The notes beneath the pieces are model-generated. The model was given only the letters and a program-made list of their open reading frames with translations. It was not told the origin of the DNA and searched no databases. The translations under genes and the position numbers were made by a program. A stretch of DNA of 64,000 nt, taken from Streptomyces spinosisporus (lineage in GTDB: Bacteria > Actinomycetota > Actinomycetes > Streptomycetales > Streptomycetaceae). Below, piece after piece: positions 19,349-29,241 of the stretch. The DNA lies in assembly GCF_022698145.1 (NCBI RefSeq), contig NZ_JALDAX010000002.1:1-64000 (forward strand), read 5' to 3'. Positions within the stretch are counted from its first letter, which is position 1; every line of letters starts with the position of its first letter.

Positions 19349-19972
19349 TCACTCGCCGCGGTACAGCTCGCGCTTGTCGATGTAGCGCACGACCCCGTCC
19401 GGCACCATGTACCAGATGGGGTCTCCCTTGGCGACTCTCGCACGGCACTCTGTGGAGGAGATGGCCAGTGCGGGAACTTCCACGAGCGAGACGCCGCCCT
19501 CCGGCAGGCCGTGGTCGGACAGATGGTGGCCGGGCCGGGTGCAGCCGATGAAGTGCGCCAGGGAGAACAGCTCCTCGGAGTCCCGCCAGGTGAGGATCTG
19601 GCCGAGGGCGTCGGCGCCGGTGATGAAGAACAGGTCCGTGTCGGGGTTGAGGGCCCGCAGGTCGCGCAGGGTGTCCACGGTGTAGGTGGCGCCGCCCCGG
19701 TCGATGTCGATGCGGCTCACCGAGAACTGCGGGTTCTCGGCCGTCGCGATCACCGTCATCAGATAGCGGTCCTCGGCCGGGGAGACATCGCGGTGTGTCT
19801 TCTGCCACGGCTGACCGGTCGGCACGAACACCACCTCGTCCAGGTGGAACTGCGCGGCGACCTCACTGGCCGCCACGAGGTGCCCGTGGTGGATCGGGTC
19901 GAACGTTCCGCCCATGACGCCCAGACGGCGCTTGCCGTTGTCCGCCGGGCCCTTCACCGGACCGGTAGGCAT
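19349..19972 (-). CDS. nadD: nicotinate-nucleotide adenylyltransferase
   Basis: 207 residues. NadD makes deamido-NAD from NaMN and ATP. The nucleotidyltransferase site [15 protein letters not shown] and the [10 protein letters not shown] (ISST/SxxxR) motif near the end are intact, and the middle PTGQPWQK is typical. The ATG at 19972 has GGGAGAG upstream; an in-frame ATG at 19987 is a second option. The LCP gene follows 16 bp later. Confidence 0.95.
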   Translation of the reverse strand: MPTGPVKGPADNGKRRLGVMGGTFDPIHHGHLVAASEVAAQFHLDEVVFVPTGQPWQKTHRDVSPAEDRYLMTVIATAENPQFSVSRIDIDRGGATYTVDTLRDLRALNPDTDLFFITGADALGQILTWRDSEELFSLAHFIGCTRPGHHLSDHGLPEGGVSLVEVPALAISSTECRARVAKGDPIWYMVPDGVVRYIDKRELYRGE

Positions 19973-20058
19973 GTCCTGCTCTCCCATGCGTGCAGACCCT
20001 ACCGGCCCGGCCTGAGAGGTCCGGCCCGGCCGGTCCTTCGGGGCGGTCCGCAGGGGAC

Positions 20059-20226
20059 TCAGCGGTCGCGGTTGAAGCGGGTGGTGATCCACAGCAGAAG
20101 CAGCAGGACGAACAGGGCGCCGCCGCCGGTGAGGTAGGGGCTGAGGCTCTCGTGATTGCCGCCGTGCTCCTCGCCCTCGGCAGCGAGAGTGACCAACTGG
20201 GCGGCAGCGCTGTGGAAGCTCGTCAT
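20059..20226 (-). CDS. 55-residue single-pass membrane protein
   Basis: Reads [20 protein letters not shown], a His/Gly-rich linker, then the helix [14 protein letters not shown] and a basic end NRDR. Type and position (upstream of nadD) match small membrane proteins conserved in streptomycetes. The arrangement of a short exposed N-terminus and a positive C-terminus suggests the C-end is inside. Function unknown. Confidence 0.75.
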   Translation of the reverse strand: MTSFHSAAAQLVTLAAEGEEHGGNHESLSPYLTGGGALFVLLLLLWITTRFNRDR

Positions 20227-20333
20227 CGACAGAACCTATCCGGTGTGGGCGGGACAAAGATGTCGGCCAATCGTAATCGGGCGCCCTCGCCGCGATCACG
20301 CCGACTCCGCCGTTGGGGAACCCGGGGCGGTCC

Positions 20334-20495
20334 TCAGTCGTCTTTCTGCTTGTAACCCCGCATCAGGAACCACCCGGTCAGCGCGCAGCCCACGATCATC
20401 ACGAGCAGCACGACCCGGAGCAGATTGCCCGGCCCTTGGTGCGGGGCGGCGCTCGCGGCCTCTGCGAGCCACGTGGCGGCGGCGATGTGCTCCAT
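20334..20495 (-). CDS. 53-residue single-pass membrane protein
   Basis: Reads [20 protein letters not shown], then the helix [20 protein letters not shown], ending [15 protein letters not shown] lies 9 bases before the ATG. Same plan as the 55-residue neighbour downstream: short outer part, one helix, basic tail. It diverges from the M48 protease gene. Function unknown. Confidence 0.78.
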   Translation of the reverse strand: MEHIAAATWLAEAASAAPHQGPGNLLRVVLLVMIVGCALTGWFLMRGYKQKDD

Positions 20496-20620
20496 GGTGC
20501 CGGTCTCCTTCGGTGTAGTGCCCGTCCACGGTAACTCCGCCTAGGCTGGGGCTTGCTTCGGGGGCGCAAAAGGCCGCACAAGGGCCCGCAAAGGGCCACT
20601 CACACGCACATGGGGGACAC

Positions 20621-21730
20621 ATGTCCGACGACGGCCACGAGCACAACGGACACGAGAACGTACCGAGCAGGCAGCGCAGGCGCTTCCCGGGGATCTCCTC
20701 GCGTGCGTACGAGCACCCGGCCGACCGCTCCGCCCTGGTCGCGCTGCGCAAGCTGAGCGGCTTCGACACGGTCTTCAAGGCGCTCAGCGGGCTGCTGCCC
20801 GAGCGCAGCCTCAGGCTGCTGTTCCTGTCCGACTCGGTGCGGGTCTCGGACCAGCAGTTCGCGCATCTCAACGACATGCTGCGGGACGCCTGTTACATCC
20901 TGGACCTGGAGAAGGTCCCGCCGATGTACGTCAACCAGGACCCGCAGCCGAACGCCATGTGCATCGGCCTGGACGAGCCGATCATCGTGGTCACCACCGG
21001 GCTCGTCGAGCTGCTCGACGAGGAGGAGATGCGGGCGGTCATCGGGCACGAGGTGGGCCACGCCCTGTCCGGCCACGCCGTGTACCGCACGATCCTGCTG
21101 TTCCTGACGAACCTGGCGATCCGGGTCGCCTGGATCCCGCTGGGCAACCTCGCGATCATGGCGATCGTGACGGCCCTGCGCGAGTGGTTCCGCAAGTCGG
21201 AGCTCTCCGCCGACCGCGCCGGGCTGCTCGTCGGCCAGGACCTCAAGGCCTCGATGCGCGGTCTGATGAAGATCGCCGGCGGCAACCACCTGCACGAGAT
21301 GAACGTGGACGCCTTCCTCAAGCAGGCCGAGGAGTACGAGGCGGGCGGCGACCTGCGCGACTCCGTGCTGAAGATCCTGAACCTGCTGCCGCGGACCCAC
21401 CCCTTCACCACCATCCGCGCGGCCGAGCTGAAGAAGTGGGCCGAGTCCCGCGACTACCAGCGGATCATGGACGGCCACTACCCGCGGCGCGACGAGGACA
21501 AGAACACCTCGGTCTCCGACTCCTTCCGCGAGTCCGCGGCGAGCTACGCCGGCAATGTGAAGAACTCCAAGGACCCGCTGATGAAGCTGGTCAGCGACAT
21601 CGCCGGCGGTGCCGGGGGCCTGGGCGGGCGCGTGCGGCGCGGCTTCGACGGGTTCACGGGCTCGTCGAGCTCGTCCGGCTCGCAGGAGCGGCCCCCGAAG
21701 GACGAGCCGCCGACGGAGGAGGGGCGCTGA
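20621..21730 (+). CDS. M48 family membrane metalloprotease
   Basis: 369 residues. The zinc site is VIGHEVGHALSGH (HExxH), with the third ligand in ELSADRAGLL. Hydrophobic segments flank the active site (TILLFLTNLAIRVAWIPLGNLAIMAIV). The N-terminal 100 residues resemble those of stress-type M48 proteases, and the C-terminus is a Ser/Gly/Pro-rich tail. The substrate is unknown. Such proteins act in membrane protein quality control elsewhere. Confidence 0.9.
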   Translation: MSDDGHEHNGHENVPSRQRRRFPGISSRAYEHPADRSALVALRKLSGFDTVFKALSGLLPERSLRLLFLSDSVRVSDQQFAHLNDMLRDACYILDLEKVPPMYVNQDPQPNAMCIGLDEPIIVVTTGLVELLDEEEMRAVIGHEVGHALSGHAVYRTILLFLTNLAIRVAWIPLGNLAIMAIVTALREWFRKSELSADRAGLLVGQDLKASMRGLMKIAGGNHLHEMNVDAFLKQAEEYEAGGDLRDSVLKILNLLPRTHPFTTIRAAELKKWAESRDYQRIMDGHYPRRDEDKNTSVSDSFRESAASYAGNVKNSKDPLMKLVSDIAGGAGGLGGRVRRGFDGFTGSSSSSGSQERPPKDEPPTEEGR

Positions 21731-21740
21731 GCGGCGCGCG

Positions 21741-21780
21741 CTGACGACGGGGCCCCGAGGGGCCGTGCCGTCAGACTTTT
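21741..21780 (+). terminator. hairpin terminator after the M48 gene
   Basis: CTGACG pairs with CGTCAG with an inner GGCC-rich stem, followed by ACTTTT. It overlaps the end of the convergent minus-strand gene (stop at 21771). Confidence 0.6.
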
Positions 21781-22841
21781 GGCTGCGCGCTCGCCGCCAG
21801 TGATCCGCACAGGGCCGTGAACCCGCCCGTGGCGTACGGGTCGGTGCCTGCCGGGCCGCCCGCCTTGGCGGTCTGCCCGGCCAGCAGCGGGCGCAGATGG
21901 TTGGTCGAGTCCTCGGCGCAGGACAGCGGGCCGGCCTGCACATAGGAGACGGTCAGCTGGGCCTGGCGCAGCCGCAGGTCGTCGCGGTCGAAGCGGAAGT
22001 GCAGCTCGCGCCGGACGGTGAACAGCGAGGCCCGCGCCTTGGCGTCGGAACCGGTCGGCTTGAGGGCGTAGACGAACGTGTGGTCCGCGGTGACCTCGAG
22101 CGTTGAGGCGTCGGTCTCGGTGACCTGCAGGCTGCCCTGGACCCGGATCCTGTCGTCGGCGAGCTCGGCGCGGGTCTGGTCGAAGCGAACCAGCCATCCG
22201 GTGGGCTGGTGCCGGCCGTCGGCCACCGGGTGCTGGAAACTCTGGTCGAACTGGTCGAGTTGTTCGCTGTCGAGCAGGACACGTACGAGATGGACGTCCT
22301 GGCCGCCGATGACCTCGGGATTCAGCGAGGACTTCACGATGTATTCCTTGGCCGCGCTCAGGGCGGCGACCACCTGGCTGTCCGAGAAGTGCGCGGTGCG
22401 CCGGGCCGCAGGCAGCGGAATGCCCTCGGCGCCGATGCGGAACCGCGCGGCCGGGCTGTGCGCGTACAGGAACTCGGGATCGGCCGCGCCCGGCACGCGG
22501 CCCTGCGGGGAGAGCGGGATGACGGTCATCCGCAGGGGCTCGACGGGCTGCCGGGCGGCGGGGTTCTGGTAGGGGTGGCGCACCCCCATGTAGATCGCGG
22601 TGCCGAAGGCCACCGCGATCAGCAGGACGAGGATCAGCGCCTGCCGGGACAGGCCCCGGCGCAGCGGCGGACGGCGGCGCACGGCGGGCGCGTGGTCGGC
22701 CATGCGCTCCTGCGCGGAGAACTCCTGGAGGCGGGCAGCACGGACGAACGACTCGTCGAACACGACGGATCGGTACTCGTCCTCGCCACCTCCGGGGGCG
22801 CCCTCGGGTGTCCCCTCAGGTGGGTCTCCAGGCCCTCCCAT
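21771..22841 (-). CDS. membrane-anchored conserved protein with SVVFDE motif
   Basis: 356 residues. The N-terminal cytoplasmic part has EYRSVVFDESFVRAARLQEF, then a basic segment and one membrane helix (QALILVLLIAVAFGTAIYMG). The 250-residue extracellular part is predicted alpha/beta with no recognised enzyme motif; it contains two Cys that could bond. The downstream gene on this strand (22954-23598) has nearly the same N-terminal motif, so the two look like paralogues sharing a cytoplasmic partner. Function unknown. Confidence 0.8.
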   Translation of the reverse strand: MGGPGDPPEGTPEGAPGGGEDEYRSVVFDESFVRAARLQEFSAQERMADHAPAVRRRPPLRRGLSRQALILVLLIAVAFGTAIYMGVRHPYQNPAARQPVEPLRMTVIPLSPQGRVPGAADPEFLYAHSPAARFRIGAEGIPLPAARRTAHFSDSQVVAALSAAKEYIVKSSLNPEVIGGQDVHLVRVLLDSEQLDQFDQSFQHPVADGRHQPTGWLVRFDQTRAELADDRIRVQGSLQVTETDASTLEVTADHTFVYALKPTGSDAKARASLFTVRRELHFRFDRDDLRLRQAQLTVSYVQAGPLSCAEDSTNHLRPLLAGQTAKAGGPAGTDPYATGGFTALCGSLAASAQPKV

Positions 22842-22953
22842 ACCTTCAGGGTAGGTCTCCGGGACCCGCGGTAAACGCCCTGCTGCACGACAACTTCTGA
22901 CAGGTTCTCACCAGGTTCCGCACGCAGTGCCGAGGGGCCGTTCGAGGCCTCGC

Positions 22954-23598
22954 TCAGGGGCTGCGCGGGATCACCGGGATGGCGGGCCGGGACGTCTCGA
23001 CGGAAGCGGAGGGGGCCGATGCGCTGCCCTGTTCCAGACCGGTCGAGGCGGGCGGCGGCACCTGGTCCCGGTTGCCCGAGGAGGCGCCGCGGTAGACCGC
23101 CGCGAAGGCCAGCGCGACCATGCCTATGCCCATCACTATGGCGAGCATCCAGGCGACGGGGCGGTGCCAGCGGACCTGCTTTCCGTACGTCCCCGAGGTG
23201 CCGTAGCGGCCTTCGAGGACGTCGGTGTCGTCCAGGTCGTCGAGCTCGGGATCATGGCCGAAACCGGTGCGGTCGTCGGGGCCGAACCCCTCCTCGTACC
23301 GCTCGCCTCTGCCGTGGGCCCGGCGGGCCTCCGCCTCGGAGGCCTCCGCTCTCGCCTGGGCGGCGGCCAGGAGGCGCTCGACGGCGGTCGGCTCGTGCAC
23401 CACGGCCGCCCGTACGAAGGCCTCGTCGAAGACCACGGAGGCGAACTCTTCGTCCGACACCCCGCGGTCGTGGTCGTCGTCGGGCTCCCAGCCGTCAGGG
23501 AACGGCGTGCCCCCCACGTCCTCCGGCACACGTCCAGAGTAGACCTGGGGGGTCAATTTGGGCAGACGGTATGGAAATTCATCCGCCTGCTGAGACAT
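22954..23598 (-). CDS. single-pass membrane protein paralogous in its cytoplasmic motif
   Basis: 214 residues. EEFASVVFDEAFVRAAVVHE near residue 50 repeats the motif of the neighbouring 356-residue protein. An acidic linker (DPELDDLDDTDVLEG) leads to one membrane helix (AWMLAIVMGIGMVALAFAAVY) and a short Ser/Pro-rich outer tail. The ATG at 23598 overlaps the proA stop by one base, so it is coupled to proA. Function unknown. Confidence 0.8.
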   Translation of the reverse strand: MSQQADEFPYRLPKLTPQVYSGRVPEDVGGTPFPDGWEPDDDHDRGVSDEEFASVVFDEAFVRAAVVHEPTAVERLLAAAQARAEASEAEARRAHGRGERYEEGFGPDDRTGFGHDPELDDLDDTDVLEGRYGTSGTYGKQVRWHRPVAWMLAIVMGIGMVALAFAAVYRGASSGNRDQVPPPASTGLEQGSASAPSASVETSRPAIPVIPRSP

Positions 23599-24884
23599 CA
23601 GCGCCGGATGTGGCCGTCCCCGGTGACGATGTACTTCGTGCTCGTCAGCTCCGGCAGCCCCATCGGTCCGCGCGCGTGCAGCTTCTGCGTGGAGATGCCG
23701 ATCTCGGCGCCGAAACCGAACTGGCCGCCGTCGGTGAAGCGGGTCGAGGCGTTCACGGCGACCGTGGTGGAGTCGACCAGCTTGGTGAAGCGGCGGGCGG
23801 CCTGCTGGGAGGAGGTCACGATCGCCTCGGTGTGACCGGACGACCACAGACGGATGTGCTCGACCGCCCGGTCCAGCGAGTCGACGACGGCGGCGGCGAT
23901 GTCGTAGGAGAGGTACTCGGTGTCCCAGTCCTCCGGGGTGGCCTCGACCACGGTCGCCTTCGAGTCCTTCGCGTACGCCAGCACGCGCGGGTCGGCGTGC
24001 ACGGTCACCCCGGCCTCGGCGAGGGCGTCCAGGGCGCGCGGCACGAACTCGGCGGCGATGTCCTGGTGGACGAGGAGGGTCTCGGCGGCGTTGCAGACGC
24101 TGGGCCGCTGGGCCTTGGAGTTGATCAGGATGTCGATCGCCATGTCGAGGTCGGCGGCCGCGTCGACGTAGACGTGGCAGTTGCCGGTGCCGGTCTCGAT
24201 GACCGGGACGGTGGACTCCGCGACGACGGTCTGGATCAGGGAGGCGCCGCCGCGCGGGATCAGGACGTCGACCAGGCCGCGGGCGCGCATCAGCTCGCGC
24301 ACGCTCTCGCGGCTCTCGCCGGGCACGAGCTGGACGGCGTCGGCGGGCAGGCCCGCGCCGCCGACCGCGTCCCGGATGACCCGGACCAGGGCGGTGTTGG
24401 ACTCGTAGGCGGAGGCGGAGCCGCGCAGCAGGACCGCGTTGCCGGACTTCAGGCAGAGGGCGGCGGCGTCCACGGTGACGTTCGGACGGGCCTCGTAGAT
24501 GATGCCGACGACGCCGAGCGGGACGCGGACCTGGCGCAGGTCGATGCCGTTGGGGAGGGTCGAGCCGCGGACGATCTCGCCGACCGGGTCGGGCAGGGCG
24601 ACGACGTCGCGCACGTCGGAGGCGATGGCGCGGACCCGCTCCGGGGTGAGCGTGAGGCGGTCGACGATGGCCTCGCTGGTGCCGTTCTCGCGGGCCTTGG
24701 CGATGTCCTTGGCGTTGGCCTCCACGATCTCGCTCGTACGGACCTCCAGCGCGTCCGCGATGGCGAGCAGCGCGTCGTCCTTCTCCGCGCGGGGCAGCGG
24801 GGCGAGGTCCGCGGCGGCGGACTTGGCGCGGTAGGCGGCCTGCGCGACCGGGGACATCGAGTCGTACGGCGAGAGCGTGGTCAT
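23598..24884 (-). CDS. proA: gamma-glutamyl phosphate reductase
   Basis: 428 residues, full length. ProA reduces gamma-glutamyl phosphate with NADPH to glutamate semialdehyde in proline synthesis. The catalytic Cys is in [15 protein letters not shown], preceded by [12 protein letters not shown], and [18 protein letters not shown] is the family signature. proB is 750 bp upstream on the same strand with one small gene between. Confidence 0.97.
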   Translation of the reverse strand: MTTLSPYDSMSPVAQAAYRAKSAAADLAPLPRAEKDDALLAIADALEVRTSEIVEANAKDIAKARENGTSEAIVDRLTLTPERVRAIASDVRDVVALPDPVGEIVRGSTLPNGIDLRQVRVPLGVVGIIYEARPNVTVDAAALCLKSGNAVLLRGSASAYESNTALVRVIRDAVGGAGLPADAVQLVPGESRESVRELMRARGLVDVLIPRGGASLIQTVVAESTVPVIETGTGNCHVYVDAAADLDMAIDILINSKAQRPSVCNAAETLLVHQDIAAEFVPRALDALAEAGVTVHADPRVLAYAKDSKATVVEATPEDWDTEYLSYDIAAAVVDSLDRAVEHIRLWSSGHTEAIVTSSQQAARRFTKLVDSTTVAVNASTRFTDGGQFGFGAEIGISTQKLHARGPMGLPELTSTKYIVTGDGHIRR

Positions 24885-24957
24885 GGGGGAAGCGTAATGC
24901 GCCCCGCGAGACCGTCCACCGGACGTTCCACACCCCGAGACACCCGGCGAGGACGGC

Positions 24958-25443
24958 CTAGAAGGGGTGTACGCCCACCGGGCTCGCGGGCGGCGGGCCG
25001 TATCCCTCGGCGACCCGCTGGTGGTAGGTCTCGCGGTCGATGACCTCCAGGCCGACGATCTCCCAGGGCGGCAGCTTGGCGGTCTGGCGGTGCTCGCCCC
25101 ACAGGCGCAGCGCGACGGCGGCGGCGTCGTGCAGATCGCGGGCCTCCTCCCAGTAGCGGATCTCCGCGTGGTCGTTGGCGTATCTGCTGGTCAGCAGAAA
25201 GGGGTGGTCGTGGGCGAGCTGTTCGAGGCCGCGCCGCACCTCCTTCAGGGGGGCCTCCTCGCCGGAGACGCTGAGGGTGACGTGCCACAGGCGCGGCAGG
25301 TCCTCCGGCGTCTCGTACCGGTCACCGGTCGCGACGCTGGTCAGGGCGCGCTCCTCGCCGACCGCGCGGGAGGCGGCACTCCTGGCGCCCCTGGCGCCCC
25401 CGGTGCCGCCTCGGGACACCGTCCCAGGGCGCACTCGTCTCAC
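24958..25443 (-). CDS. conserved hypothetical protein between proB and proA
   Basis: 161 residues. The N-terminus is Arg/Gly-rich. The rest folds as a small alpha/beta domain: [40 protein letters not shown] and [20 protein letters not shown], ending VGVHPF. The pattern resembles proteins of a streptomycete family found beside proA. The GTG at 25443 has AAGGAGG 6 bases upstream, which decided the start. Function unknown. Confidence 0.8.
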   Translation of the reverse strand: MRRVRPGTVSRGGTGGARGARSAASRAVGEERALTSVATGDRYETPEDLPRLWHVTLSVSGEEAPLKEVRRGLEQLAHDHPFLLTSRYANDHAEIRYWEEARDLHDAAAVALRLWGEHRQTAKLPPWEIVGLEVIDRETYHQRVAEGYGPPPASPVGVHPF

Positions 25444-25637
25444 GACGGCCTCCTTCACGCGACGGTACGAGCAGCCCTCGTACCGAATGTGTCCCTGGGA
25501 CAAAGTTGAGCAGGCCGCAAGAGTTCGCGGGGCGCTTTTGCGGAACGTCCACCTCAGGGCGACTTGCGAAACGGGCGTTCCCCCTGTTTTCGGCCACTGC
25601 TCGAGGCGGCCTCTGTTCGCGGCCCGTGTCGGCGGCT

Positions 25638-26765
25638 TCAGGGATGCAGGAGCACCAGATCGTCCCGGTGCACGACCTCGCGTTCGTAGGCCGGGCCCAG
25701 TTCGCGTGCGAGCTCGCGGGTCGAACGGCCGAGCAGCTGGGGGATCTCCTTGGCGTCGAAGTTGACGAGCCCGCGGGCCACCGCACGGCCGGTGCCGTCG
25801 CGCAGCTCGACCGGGTCCCCGGCGCTGAACTCCCCCTCCACGGCGGCGATTCCGGCCGGCAGCAGCGAGGTGCGGCGCTCGACCACCGCCCGCACCGCGC
25901 CGTCGTCCAGCGTGAGGGAGCCCCGCGGGGTGGAGGCGTGCTGCAGCCACAGCAGCCGGTCGGCGGAGCGCTTGCCCGCCGGGTGGAAGTAGGTGCCGGT
26001 GTCCTTGCCCGCGAGGGCGTCGGCCGCGTGGACGGCGCTGGTCAGGACCACGGGGATGCCGGCCGCGGCGGCGATCCTGGCGGCCTCGACCTTGGTGACC
26101 ATGCCGCCGGTGCCCACGCCCGCCTTGCCCGCGCTGCCGATCTCCACGTGCGCCAGGTCCTCGGGGCCGCGCACCTGCGCCACCCGTGAGGTGCCGGGTT
26201 TGGTGGGGTCGCCGTCGTAGACGCCGTCGACGTCGGAGAGCAGCACCAGCAGGTCGGCGTGGACGAGGTGGGCGACGAGCGCGGCCAGCCGGTCGTTGTC
26301 GCCGAAGCGGATCTCGTCGGTGGCGACGGTGTCGTTCTCGTTGACGACGGGGAGGGCGCCCATCGCGAGCAGCTTGTCGAGGGTGCGCGAGGCGTTGCGG
26401 TGGTGGGCGCGGCGGCTCATGTCGTCGGAGGTGAGCAGTACCTGGCCGACGCGGACGCCGTAGCGGGCGAAGGAGGCGGTGTAGCGGGCGACGAGCAGGC
26501 CCTGGCCGACGCTCGCGGCGGCCTGCTGGCGGGCGAGGTCACGAGGGCGGCGGCGCAGGCCCAGCGGGGCGAGACCGGCGGCGATGGCGCCGGAGGAGAC
26601 CAGGACGATCTCCTTCTCTCCCCCGCTGCGGCTCTTGGCGAGTACGTCGACGAGCGCGTCGACCCGGTCGGCGTCGAGACCGCCGGCGGCGGTGGTCAGC
26701 GACGAGGAACCCACCTTGACGACGATCCTGCGGGCCTCGCTCACGGCCTGCCTTGCCCCTGCCAC
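25638..26765 (-). CDS. proB: glutamate 5-kinase
   Basis: 375 residues: amino-acid kinase domain (RRIVVKVGSSSLT, LVSSGAIAAG, NENDTV, SDVDGVYDGDP, GTGGMVTKVEAARIAAAAG) followed by a PUA domain (VEGEFSAGDPVELRDGTGRAVARGLVNF). It phosphorylates glutamate in proline synthesis and is the target of proline feedback. The GTG at 26765 was chosen; a GTG at 26744 is an alternative. The start region overlaps nothing else of value. Confidence 0.96.
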   Translation of the reverse strand: MAGARQAVSEARRIVVKVGSSSLTTAAGGLDADRVDALVDVLAKSRSGGEKEIVLVSSGAIAAGLAPLGLRRRPRDLARQQAAASVGQGLLVARYTASFARYGVRVGQVLLTSDDMSRRAHHRNASRTLDKLLAMGALPVVNENDTVATDEIRFGDNDRLAALVAHLVHADLLVLLSDVDGVYDGDPTKPGTSRVAQVRGPEDLAHVEIGSAGKAGVGTGGMVTKVEAARIAAAAGIPVVLTSAVHAADALAGKDTGTYFHPAGKRSADRLLWLQHASTPRGSLTLDDGAVRAVVERRTSLLPAGIAAVEGEFSAGDPVELRDGTGRAVARGLVNFDAKEIPQLLGRSTRELARELGPAYEREVVHRDDLVLLHP

Positions 26766-26980
26766 CTTGGTCTTCCGTCCCCTCGCGCATTCCGGCTTCC
26801 CGACCGGCAATCTACGCGAAGAGGACCGGGTCCCGCGGGCCGGTCCAGTCCCCGGACAGGCGTGACGTAACCATTTGCTCACGCATTGCACAGGGCAAAA
26901 AGGTTGCACTGGTTGCCTATAGAAATCAAAGTGCGGGTAAATCTAATTTGAACGATGTGCAAGCCAAAGAAGTTCAGCGC

Positions 26981-28363
26981 GTGAAGCGCATCCTGCTGCG
27001 TTCGGGCAAGAGTCCCTTCGATGTCTTCCCCGTGGAGGAAGCCCTCCATCAGGACGTCATCGCCACCAACTCCGGCAACCTGATCTTCAGTGACGCCTCC
27101 CACAAGATCCTGGAGACACCGGGCACCGAGGTCGTCACGAACGGCATGCGGACCGATGTGGCGGCGGCGGAGCGGATCAACGAGGAGTACGACGCCTTCG
27201 TCGTGCCGCTGGCGAATGCTTTCCGGCCCTCGTTCGAGGTCTCGTTGAAGCGTCTGACCCGGCTGATCAGCAGGCTGCGGATCCCGGTCGTGGTGCTGGG
27301 GATCGGTGCGCAGGCCGGGCTGAACTACAGCGCGGCGCGGCTGAAGCCGATGGAGGAGTCGGTGCGCGCCTTCGTCGCGGCGGTGCTCGACCGCAGCGCC
27401 TCCATCGGGGTGCGCGGGGAGTTCACCGAGAAGTACCTCAACGACCTGGGGTTCCGTGACGTCGAAGTGATCGGCTGTCCGTCGCTGTTCATGTACGGCA
27501 AGGAACTCGCCGTGGACAAGCGGGGGCCGGCGCTGAGCGCCGAGTCGCGGATCGCGATCAACGGTTCGCACAGCGCGGTGCAGAAGCAGGGCCTGGACAA
27601 GCTCATCGAGCGCACCCACGCCCGCTACCCGAACCTGACCTTCATCGGACAGAACCTCAGCGACGCACGGCAGTTGCACTGGCGGGACCTGTCCCACCCG
27701 AACGCCGCCGTGACGGCGATCCCGACGCATCCCGACCACCCGATGTTCCGGCAGGACAAGGTCCGCGTCTACGTCGACCCGGTCACCTGGATCGACGACC
27801 TGCGCGCATACGACTTCTCCTTCGGCTCCCGCATCCACGGCAACATCGCGGCGCTGCTCGCGGGCACGCCCGCCACCGTGCTGTGCGGCGACTCGCGGAC
27901 CCTGGAGCTGTGCCGCTACTTCGAGATCCCGCACCGGCGCATCGACAAGCAGACCCCGGACCTCGATCCCGCGCAGCTCTACGAGGAGGCGGACTTCACC
28001 GGTCTGATCGGCGGTCACCTGGAGCGCTTCGAGCGGTTCACGGGGTTCCTGGACCGCAACGGGCTGGAGAACACGTTCACGCACGGGGACGGCGGCGCCG
28101 CCTTCGAGGCCCGGTTGCGCTCCCTGGCCTTCCCGCCCGGTATCCGCCCCTGGAACGACACCGACATCACCTCCCTGACCTCCCGCTTCGGCTGGCTCCA
28201 GACCCGCATCAGCGAACTGACCCTGGACAACGCCCAGTTGAAACGAGAACTCGAGCGCCGAGCCGCCAAGGCCACCGCCACAGGCTCGACCTCCGTCTAC
28301 CGCCGAGCCAGAACCGCAGTGGGCCGCCCCATCCGCCGGGCCCTGCAGTCGGGACGCCAGTAG
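26981..28363 (+). CDS. polysaccharide pyruvyltransferase family protein
   Basis: 460 residues. The pyruvyltransferase-like domain has KRILLRSGKSPFDVFPVE at the start, VVLGIGAQAGLNY, SIGVRGEFTEKYL and IGCPSLFMYGK in the middle, and DFSFGSRIHGNIAALLAGTPAT as the donor-side motif. The C-terminus is a coiled-coil-like helix (FGWLQTRISELTLDNAQLK). Members add pyruvate ketals to cell-wall or exopolysaccharides, or are related transferases. The GTG at 26981 (VKRILL) fits the family start, though in-frame TTG/GTG codons lie upstream. The leader is markedly AT-rich. It opens the wall-polymer cluster. Confidence 0.85.
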   Translation: MKRILLRSGKSPFDVFPVEEALHQDVIATNSGNLIFSDASHKILETPGTEVVTNGMRTDVAAAERINEEYDAFVVPLANAFRPSFEVSLKRLTRLISRLRIPVVVLGIGAQAGLNYSAARLKPMEESVRAFVAAVLDRSASIGVRGEFTEKYLNDLGFRDVEVIGCPSLFMYGKELAVDKRGPALSAESRIAINGSHSAVQKQGLDKLIERTHARYPNLTFIGQNLSDARQLHWRDLSHPNAAVTAIPTHPDHPMFRQDKVRVYVDPVTWIDDLRAYDFSFGSRIHGNIAALLAGTPATVLCGDSRTLELCRYFEIPHRRIDKQTPDLDPAQLYEEADFTGLIGGHLERFERFTGFLDRNGLENTFTHGDGGAAFEARLRSLAFPPGIRPWNDTDITSLTSRFGWLQTRISELTLDNAQLKRELERRAAKATATGSTSVYRRARTAVGRPIRRALQSGRQ

Positions 28364-29241
28364 GGGGGAAGGCTGCCGCACATCAGCCCGACCTGTGCAC
28401 CCGCGAAACGACGACCAAGGCGGCGGTACCCCTGTCGGGCTTCTCCACCACGCCGGGCGCCGACCTCGAACTGCCCGAGGGGCCACGCCCATCCGGCAGG
28501 GCCCTGCACCCGACCGGCACACCGGAGTGACCCCCCGGCTCGCACCGCCGCTGCTGGACCCCCGGGAGGGCGACGCGTGGCGGGCGCCGCCGGTCGAGGA
28601 CCTTGCCCTGACCGCCGCGCGGCTGCGCCCCAACCGGGCCGGACAGGCATGCCCCGACCGCACCGGCCGACCACCCTCGCGCCCCTATGCCGGCTGCGCC
28701 CCCTTGCTCGCCGAACACGCCCGCCGGGCCCCGAACTCCGCACCCGCGCCAAGCGGTTACCTCCCAGGCCCACCGTGACGACGGCCACCGCCTAACGACC
28801 GCGTCCTCCCTGCAGCTACAACTCCGGTCGGACCAACCTGACGGCCCGCTCCCCCACACCCGGCGCCCATCACGAGCAGGGCGACGGTCAGCGCCGATCC
28901 GGCGACTCTGCACCCGCACGACAGCGTGGCCCCACGCCCGCCGGGGCAGCCCCGCCCCACGGACGACGTCCCGACCGCGCCCGCCAGCCCCTGTTCCCCC
29001 ACACCGGCGCCCACCTCGAACAGAGCCAGAACCCCACCGATCGGCCAGACCCCGCAGCCGCACGACGGCCTTGCCCGGCGAAAGCCGGAGTCGAACCTGA
29101 CGGACCGTTCCGCCACACCCGGCGCCCATCACGAGCCGACGAAGGTCAGCGCCGATCCGGCAACCCCGCACCCGTACGACACCCTTGCCGCCCAGGCTCA
29201 CCCAACGGTGCCCCGGCCGCCCTAGGCGGCAGAGACGCCCC
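28364..29241. other. 878-bp gene-free region with degenerate repeats
   Basis: No frame with a convincing protein. Three imperfect copies of a 115-145 bp unit occupy 28827-29195: each has a C(T/C)CCCACACC(C)GGCGCCCA core and ends with a GCCGATCCGGC-type block followed by CGCACGAC. The cores start near 28849, 28995 and 29109. A weaker relative of the core (CTCCACCACGCCGGGCGCC) lies near 28443. It may be an eroded gene or a repeat family. Confidence 0.6.
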
